From contig JAESQZ010000173.1 of the NCBI GenBank assembly GCA_016764955.1, positions 1 through 6,135 on the forward strand: a stretch of 6,135 nucleotides of DNA, written 5' to 3'. The position numbers and the translations under genes are program-made. Source of the DNA: Deltaproteobacteria bacterium. GTDB taxonomy: Bacteria; Myxococcota; UBA727; JABDBI01. Positions 1 through 3,350 of the stretch are shown here, one piece after another. Every line of letters begins with the position of its first letter. Position 1 is the first letter of the stretch. Below the pieces are notes generated by a model. It was not told where the DNA came from, did not search any database, and worked only from the letters and a program-made list of their open reading frames with translations.

Positions 1-164
1 GCAGACCGCAAGGGATGCCAGTGGCTGTGCGAATTTGGGATGTTGGAAGAAGCGAATGCTGAGCTGTTACGGCTCAGATACGGGTTGCAATAATACTCGG
101 CACGAAAGTGAGCCCACGTCTAACTGGTCTTTCATCGAGAGAAAGTTTGGAGAACCGTTTTAAT
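1..164 (+). ncRNA. Group II intron 5' ribozyme portion (part of domains I-III and the base of IV)
   Basis: This stretch has no credible gene and directly precedes the maturase RBS, where the 5' ribozyme domains of an ORF-containing group II intron lie. It is visibly structured: CTGAGC 59-64 pairs with GCTCAG 72-77 around a 7-nt loop; GGCAC 100-104 and GTGAGCC flank a GAAA tetraloop; CTTTC 129-133 pairs with GAAAG 141-145. I cannot assign individual hairpins to numbered domains by eye, and most of domain I is missing from the window. Confidence 0.6.
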
Positions 165-170
165 GGAGGA
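165..170 (+). promoter_or_regulatory. Ribosome binding site of the intron maturase
   Basis: GGAGGA lies 6 nt before the ATG at 177. It is a strong Shine-Dalgarno sequence and decides the start in favour of 177 over the in-frame GTG at 108, which has no such site and would lie in the structured ribozyme. Confidence 0.8.
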
Positions 171-176
171 AAGCAA

Positions 177-1658
177 ATGAGAACGCTGGCAAAACCAACG
201 ATTCGTGCACCCTCAACAAAGTTTAGTTGGGCCTCGGCCGATTGGTTAAAGGCTCAACAACATGTACGACGGCTGCAGATGCGTATCGCGAAGGCAGAAC
301 GAGAAGGGCGCCATGGCAAGGCAAAAGCTTTGCAATGGGTCCTGACTCACTCGTTTTATGGCAAAATAATTGCCATAAAACGGGTTACAGAAAACCGGGG
401 GTCTAAAACCCCTGGAGTTGATGGTGTCACTTGGAAAACCAACAAGCAAAAAGAAGACGCAGTCAAAACACTGAAAAGACGAGGCTATAAAGCCGCGCCT
501 CTCAGACGGGTTTACATCCCCAAGAGCAACAAAAAGCTGAGGCCGCTTGGAATTCCTCGAATGATTTGTAGAGCTCAACAAGCTCTATACCTTTTGGGTC
601 TAGAACCCATCGTGGAACAAAGAGCGGACAAGAACGCATATGGCTTCAGGCCTAAGCGTTCAGCAGCAGATGCCATAGCACAATGTTTTATTGCATTGGC
701 AAATAAAGATCGTGCTCAATGGATACTCGAGGGCGATATCAAATCTTGTTTTGACAAAATTGACCACTCTTGGCTACTGGCAAATACTCCAATGGATAAA
801 GCCATGCTCCAAAAGTGGCTCAAAGCGGGGTACATGGAGCGAAAAACGTTCCATCTCACGCATGAGGGCACGCCGCAGGGAGGAATAATTTCACCCTGCC
901 TTTCGGTGCTCACTCTGAGTGGTCTTGAGCAAGCAGCCAAACAAGCTGTCTCAGAACCTCGAGACAAGGTGAATGTGGTGGCCTATGCAGATGATTTTAT
1001 TATCACTGGCGCTTCAAAAGAAGTGTTAGAGAATCAAGTAAAACCAGCTGTTATAGCCTTTCTCAAAGAACGGGGTCTCGAACTCTCTCAGGAGAAAACG
1101 AAACTCACGCACATTGAGGAAGGATTTGATTTTCTCGGATTTAACGTACGTAAGTACAAGGGCAAACTGTTAATCAAACCCTCGAAGAAGAGCATTAAGC
1201 GATTCTTAGGTTCGATTCGAGAGACAATCCACCCCAAGCTTTCAATCAAATCAGAAGAAATGGTCCGGACCCTAAACCCCAAAATTGTTGGGTGGGCCAA
1301 CTATTTCCGACATGTGGTTGCAAAAGCTACCTTTGGTCATGTGGATACCGGTGTCTTTAATAAACTAATGTGGTGGATAAAACGGAGGCATCCGAATAAA
1401 AGCGCTGGGTGGCGTCGGAAACGTTATTTTCGGCGCGAGGGACTTCGGAATTGGGTGTTTTATGGCGTCTCTATTTCTAGAGGTGGCAAGCTCAAACTCA
1501 GGGATCTCAAAAAGGCCAGTGCGATTCCAATCAAAAGACACGTCAAAATCCGAGCCAATGCTAACCCTTATGATCCTGCCTATACTGATTACTTCGCAGC
1601 GCGTAAAGCCAAGCGAACCTTCAGAATAGCGTCGGATGTAGAAGCAGGCGAAAGCTAG
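177..1658 (+). CDS. ltrA: Group II intron-encoded reverse transcriptase/maturase, CL-like, no HNH domain
   Basis: Intron-encoded proteins of this family bind the intron RNA, assist its splicing (maturase) and copy it into DNA after reverse splicing. From the ATG at 177 the product is 493 aa. Seen in order: an N-terminal RT0-type segment (LQMRIAKA near residue 33), TPGVDG at about 78-83, PLRRVYIPK and RPLGIP at about 108-127, YGFRP at about 155, the first catalytic Asp in ILEGDI (D187), GTPQGG at 231-236, and the active site YADD at 270-273. The maturase/thumb region with LNPKIVGWANYF follows at about 366-377. The C-terminal NPYDP...YF motif is present near 464-473, but the protein stops about 20 residues later. 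No CxxC or HH zinc-finger endonuclease follows, so it is shorter than HNH-bearing CL relatives. The frame is intact, so protein could still be made and act on other intron copies, although its own domain V is broken. The family call is by motif recognition. The symbol ltrA is the generic one. Confidence 0.95.
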   Translation: MRTLAKPTIRAPSTKFSWASADWLKAQQHVRRLQMRIAKAEREGRHGKAKALQWVLTHSFYGKIIAIKRVTENRGSKTPGVDGVTWKTNKQKEDAVKTLKRRGYKAAPLRRVYIPKSNKKLRPLGIPRMICRAQQALYLLGLEPIVEQRADKNAYGFRPKRSAADAIAQCFIALANKDRAQWILEGDIKSCFDKIDHSWLLANTPMDKAMLQKWLKAGYMERKTFHLTHEGTPQGGIISPCLSVLTLSGLEQAAKQAVSEPRDKVNVVAYADDFIITGASKEVLENQVKPAVIAFLKERGLELSQEKTKLTHIEEGFDFLGFNVRKYKGKLLIKPSKKSIKRFLGSIRETIHPKLSIKSEEMVRTLNPKIVGWANYFRHVVAKATFGHVDTGVFNKLMWWIKRRHPNKSAGWRRKRYFRREGLRNWVFYGVSISRGGKLKLRDLKKASAIPIKRHVKIRANANPYDPAYTDYFAARKAKRTFRIASDVEAGES

Positions 1659-1671
1659 GATGTAACTACCG

Positions 1672-1687
1672 GGTCTGAGTACAGACC
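1672..1687 (+). other. Intron RNA hairpin between the maturase gene and domain V
   Basis: GGTCTG 1672-1677 pairs perfectly with CAGACC 1682-1687 across a 4-nt AGTA loop. It lies 13 nt after the maturase stop and 13 nt before domain V, so it probably belongs to the 3' side of domain IV. There is no T-tract, so I do not read it as a terminator. Confidence 0.55.
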
Positions 1688-1699
1688 TTTGAAAGGCTT

Positions 1700-1726
1700 G
1701 AGCCGTATGATGGGAAACTATCACGT
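1700..1726 (+). ncRNA. Group II intron domain V, 5' 27 nt of 34
   Basis: Domain V is the catalytic hairpin that binds the metal ions for splicing. GAGCCGTAT (1700-1708) starts the lower stem and holds the AGC triad (1701-1703). The upper helix pairs GATGG (1709-1713) with CTATC (1718-1722) around a GAAA tetraloop (1714-1717), and A1723-C1724 form the usual two-base bulge. The local continuation after 1729 (ATAA) breaks the lower stem. The true 3' strand is at 3365-3371, on the far side of the IS. With it, G1700-C3371, A1701-T3370, G1702-T3369 (wobble), C1703-G3368, C1704-G3367, G1705-C3366 and T1706-A3365 all pair. Confidence 0.93.
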
Positions 1727-1733
1727 ACGATAA

Positions 1734-1742
1734 ATGGAAAAG
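1734..1742 (+). repeat. IS left subterminal inverted repeat
   Basis: ATGGAAAAG is the exact reverse complement of CTTTTCCAT at 3354-3362. With the boundary at 1727, 7 bp (ACGATAA) lie outside it, in keeping with the asymmetric tips known for IS1111-type elements. Similarity between the two ends stops inward of these 9 bp. Confidence 0.8.
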
Positions 1743-1805
1743 GTGGTCTCAAACGGCTAATGGTTGCTTATTAGGCGACACAAGATTGAGCTCTGAAGGA
1801 GATCA

Positions 1806-1826
1806 CCATGTGAGAGTATCACATGG
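1806..1826 (+). other. Hairpin in the IS leader
   Basis: CCATGTG (1806-1812) pairs perfectly with CACATGG (1820-1826) over a 7-nt loop. It could act in RNA, or as an inverted-repeat DNA site for the transposase. Its role is unknown. Confidence 0.5.
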
Positions 1827-1852
1827 CAGTTGGTTTAGCGCAAGAGAGGGGA

Positions 1853-1861
1853 TGTGATAAT
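1853..1861 (+). promoter_or_regulatory. Possible extended -10 element for the transposase gene
   Basis: TGTGATAAT resembles an extended -10 (TGn plus a TATAAT-like hexamer with 5 of 6 matches). No good -35 sits at the usual spacing: TTTAGC at 1834-1839 is weak at 16 bp. Transcription would start near 1868, inside the next hairpin. This is a guess from sequence only. Confidence 0.3.
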
Positions 1862-1862
1862 A

Positions 1863-1901
1863 TGCCGTAAGGAGCTGGCGAAAAATCGGCTAACTTCGGC
1901 A
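1863..1901 (+). other. Long imperfect hairpin upstream of the transposase start
   Basis: TGCCG 1863-1867 pairs with CGGCA 1897-1901. After a bulged T, AAG 1869-1871 pairs with CTT 1894-1896, AGC 1873-1875 with GCT 1889-1891, and CGA 1879-1881 with TCG 1886-1888 around an AAAA loop. It ends 13 nt before the AAAGGA RBS of the transposase gene. It may limit translation or end readthrough from outside, or be a structural RNA element. No T-tract follows. Confidence 0.6.
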
Positions 1902-1914
1902 CATTACAAAATAT

Positions 1915-1920
1915 AAAGGA
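1915..1920 (+). promoter_or_regulatory. Ribosome binding site of the transposase
   Basis: AAAGGA lies 7 nt before the ATG at 1928 and supports that start. Confidence 0.7.
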
Positions 1921-1927
1921 ATCCATT

Positions 1928-2965
1928 ATGAATGAAGCTATTACGTACGACAATTATATCGCAATCGATTGGGCACAAGAGACAATGGCAATAGCGAGAA
2001 TGACAAATAAACAAGATAAGATAAAGGTTTTCGAAGGACCTTCCGATGTCAGAGGAATTCGGGAATTCCTAAAAGGGCTAAGGGGCACTAAGATTCTAAC
2101 CATTGAGGAGTCAACGGCATCTCAATGGCTCTACACAGAGTTTAGAGAGCATGTTGATAGATTACTGGTTTGTGACCCATATCGGAACCGTCTTCTTTCG
2201 GAAGGGGCAAAAAATGACAAAATTGATGCTACAAAATTAGTTCGATTATTACGAAGCGATATGCTGAAAGAGGTTTTTCATAGTGGCGATGAATTTATTT
2301 ATCTACGTAAAATTGTAAGCGGTTATGACGATTTAATTCGATCAGGAGTTCAAGCTAAAAATCAACGTTCTGCTCTCCTTCGTGCGATTGGAAAAAGCCA
2401 TAAAAAAGATTCTTTCCCACCTGAGCTGCTAGCTGATAAATTTGTGCTTGATAGGCTGGAGCGACGGATAGAAGATTATAAAACACAAAAAGCTGAGTAC
2501 GAAAGAGAATTTCAACGATTATGCAAAAAACATAAATCAATTAAAAATCTAAAAACCATCCCAGGAATAGGTGATATTCATGCAGTTCAGATTGCGGCAA
2601 CGGTTGTTGACGCCAAACGATTTGAAAATCAGGGTCGTTTCTTGAGCTATTGTGGGCTGGTAAAACTTGAGCGTATGAGTGGCGGGAAGTCCTACGGAAA
2701 GAAATCACCGCGATATAATCGGGCATTTAAGCATGTATTTAAAATGGCTTCTCAAAGCGTTATTCAAGCAGGTGTGACCAATCCAATGCATCAATTTTAT
2801 GAGTACCTCATCAATGAGAAGAAGAAATCTGAGTATATTGCCAGACATACAATCGCGAGAAAAATAGCGGTACTTTCATATGGAATATTGAAAACCAACA
2901 AGGCATTTGATCTTAAAAAATTTGGAGGCACTAAAAAGACAGAAAAAGATTTAGTCAGGTCTTGA
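1928..2965 (+). CDS. IS110-family (IS1111-type) DEDD transposase/recombinase
   Basis: RNA-guided recombinase of 345 aa, a normal full length for the family. The N-terminal RuvC-like DEDD domain has D14 in YIAIDWA, an acidic pair E60/E61 in LTIEES, and D97/D100 in KNDKIDATKL. A helical, charged middle segment (about 170-205, likely coiled coil) follows. The C-terminal Transposase_20-type domain starts at IPGIGDIHAVQIAA (about 211-224), continues with FLSYCGL (238-244), and has SGGKSYGKKSPRYNRAFKHVF at 251-271. That motif should hold the nucleophilic Ser, most likely S251 by position; this assignment is inferred. The start is supported by the AAAGGA RBS. No frameshift or missing acidic residue is seen, so the enzyme looks functional. 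The gene is flanked by about 200 nt of structured leader and by a 3' noncoding region with guide-like segments. Confidence 0.95.
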   Translation: MNEAITYDNYIAIDWAQETMAIARMTNKQDKIKVFEGPSDVRGIREFLKGLRGTKILTIEESTASQWLYTEFREHVDRLLVCDPYRNRLLSEGAKNDKIDATKLVRLLRSDMLKEVFHSGDEFIYLRKIVSGYDDLIRSGVQAKNQRSALLRAIGKSHKKDSFPPELLADKFVLDRLERRIEDYKTQKAEYEREFQRLCKKHKSIKNLKTIPGIGDIHAVQIAATVVDAKRFENQGRFLSYCGLVKLERMSGGKSYGKKSPRYNRAFKHVFKMASQSVIQAGVTNPMHQFYEYLINEKKKSEYIARHTIARKIAVLSYGILKTNKAFDLKKFGGTKKTEKDLVRS

Positions 2966-2975
2966 GGTCTATTGA

Positions 2976-3001
2976 GTTGATTCTGAAATCATCAGATCAG
3001 C
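2976..3001 (+). other. Hairpin just after the transposase stop
   Basis: GTTGAT (2976-2981) pairs with ATCAGC (2996-3001, one G-T wobble). A bulged T2982 follows, then CTGA 2983-2986 pairs with TCAG 2992-2995 around a 5-nt loop, about 10 bp in all. It begins 10 nt after the stop codon and is not followed by a T-tract. It is a good candidate for the 5' stem-loop of the guide RNA. Confidence 0.6.
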
Positions 3002-3027
3002 AGATAGTCCTTGGGATGGGGAGAAAG

Positions 3028-3035
3028 AGCTCAAA
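3028..3035 (+). repeat. AGCTCAAA repeat, copy 1, abutting the target guide
   Basis: This 8-nt direct repeat has its second copy at 3150-3157. Copy 1 ends exactly where the 10-nt target guide (3036-3045) begins. Its AGCT can pair with AGTT at 3064-3067 (with G3027-C3068), closing a loop of about 32 nt that carries the guide. Confidence 0.5.
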
Positions 3036-3045
3036 CAGAACCGTA
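3036..3045 (+). other. Right target guide of the IS RNA
   Basis: CAGAACCGTA is the exact reverse complement of TACGGTTCTG, formed by T1726 joined to 3365-3373 in the IS-free intron. As RNA it would pair with the top strand of the right target half, including the ACG core and the 3' strand of domain V. This is the orientation expected for a right target guide. Confidence 0.75.
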
Positions 3046-3051
3046 ACACCC

Positions 3052-3058
3052 TTTATCG
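3052..3058 (+). other. Possible right donor guide
   Basis: TTTATCG is the reverse complement of CGATAAA at the IS left tip (1728-1734), which is the right half of the circular donor junction. Most of it is displayed in the loop of a CCC/GGG mini-hairpin (3049-3051 with 3058-3060). A 7-nt match can occur by chance. Confidence 0.4.
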
Positions 3059-3149
3059 GGAATAGTTCAAACGCACGATTAGCCTCTCCTCTATTTTCCT
3101 AAATTTATAGTAGCACAAGGTGGTTTTCTCAAAGAGGGCCATCCAAGAT

Positions 3150-3157
3150 AGCTCAAA
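3150..3157 (+). repeat. AGCTCAAA repeat, copy 2, abutting the donor-like segment
   Basis: Second copy of the repeat at 3028-3035. AGCTC 3150-3154 can pair with GAGTT 3177-3181, closing a 22-nt loop that displays ATAGACG. Confidence 0.5.
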
Positions 3158-3163
3158 TAGACG
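3157..3163 (+). other. Possible left donor guide
   Basis: ATAGACG equals the IS right tip plus core (3361-3367), so as RNA it would pair with the bottom strand of the left donor half. Length and chance expectation are as for 3052-3058. Its location in a predicted loop adds some weight. Confidence 0.4.
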
Positions 3164-3221
3164 CATGTGGGATACTGAGTTCAAGCTCGAAACCTACGAC
3201 TAGGAAACTGATAAAGATAGG

Positions 3222-3230
3222 ACTGTCACG
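3222..3230 (+). other. Possible left target guide
   Basis: ACTGTCACG matches ACTATCACG of the target (1717-1725) at 8 of 9 positions; the one difference gives a permissible G-T pair with the bottom strand. It ends exactly where the right target guide footprint begins (1726), so the two guides tile 19 contiguous bases of domain V. Confidence 0.45.
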
Positions 3231-3350
3231 ATGCAAGAAGATGAAACAGAAAACAGATTCAGTTAAGATTTGTCAAGATTTACAAGTGGCCGAGACCGTA
3301 ATGCGAAAAAATTTAAAAATTCTCGCGATAGGGAGCTTTTTTCTCTTGCA

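Larger units (their letters stand above)
1743..1927 (+). other. IS left-end noncoding leader with hairpins
   Basis: No gene is visible in this leader upstream of the transposase. Besides the two hairpins listed separately (1806-1826 and 1863-1901), GTTGC 1763-1767 can pair with GCGAC 1775-1779. I found no convincing matches here to the target or to the IS tips, unlike the 3' noncoding end. I therefore place the guide RNA downstream of the transposase gene and read this part as leader or regulatory DNA. Confidence 0.5.
2976..3250 (+). ncRNA. Candidate IS1111-type guide RNA (bridge RNA/seekRNA)
   Basis: The 3' noncoding end of the IS has no protein gene but holds the segments expected of an RNA that pairs with target and donor DNA. 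3036-3045 is a perfect reverse complement of the right side of the target. 3222-3230 equals the left side at 8 of 9 bases, and the mismatch is a G-T wobble. 3052-3058 is a reverse complement of the left IS tip, and 3157-3163 equals the right IS tip. Stems are visible: 2976-3001, 3027-3031 with 3064-3068, GGTGG 3119-3123 with CCATC 3139-3143 over CTC/GAG, and 3150-3154 with 3177-3181. The order right-target, right-donor, left-donor, left-target is nested and differs from the IS621 bridge RNA order as I know it. The 5' and 3' ends are estimates; only the first guide match is statistically strong alone. Confidence 0.65.

Noticed and set aside
27..31. GTGCG as the intron 5' splice-site motif (GUGYG)
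   Set aside because: Only about 150 nt would remain before the maturase gene, too short for domains I-III. A 5-base match is expected by chance.
108..176. GTG at 108 as maturase start (23 more residues)
   Set aside because: No Shine-Dalgarno at this position, and it lies in ribozyme sequence. The ATG at 177 has GGAGGA at ideal spacing.
246..1724. Minus-strand and alternative-frame open frames across the maturase gene
   Set aside because: They overlap a gene with clear reverse transcriptase motifs and show no domain of their own.
1730..1780. Domain V 3' strand and domain VI directly after 1729 (for example CTAAT/ATTAG at 1757-1774), meaning a decayed intron end
   Set aside because: It leaves mismatches throughout the lower stem, whereas 3365-3371 restores every pair and the IS inverted repeats bracket the gap.
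2976..3001. Rho-independent terminator after the transposase gene
   Set aside because: The stem is AT-containing with a bulge and no T-run follows.
3003..3008. GATAGT as a left target guide
   Set aside because: It is only 6 nt and is the reverse complement of the left target half, the wrong orientation for a left guide. 3222-3230 fits better.
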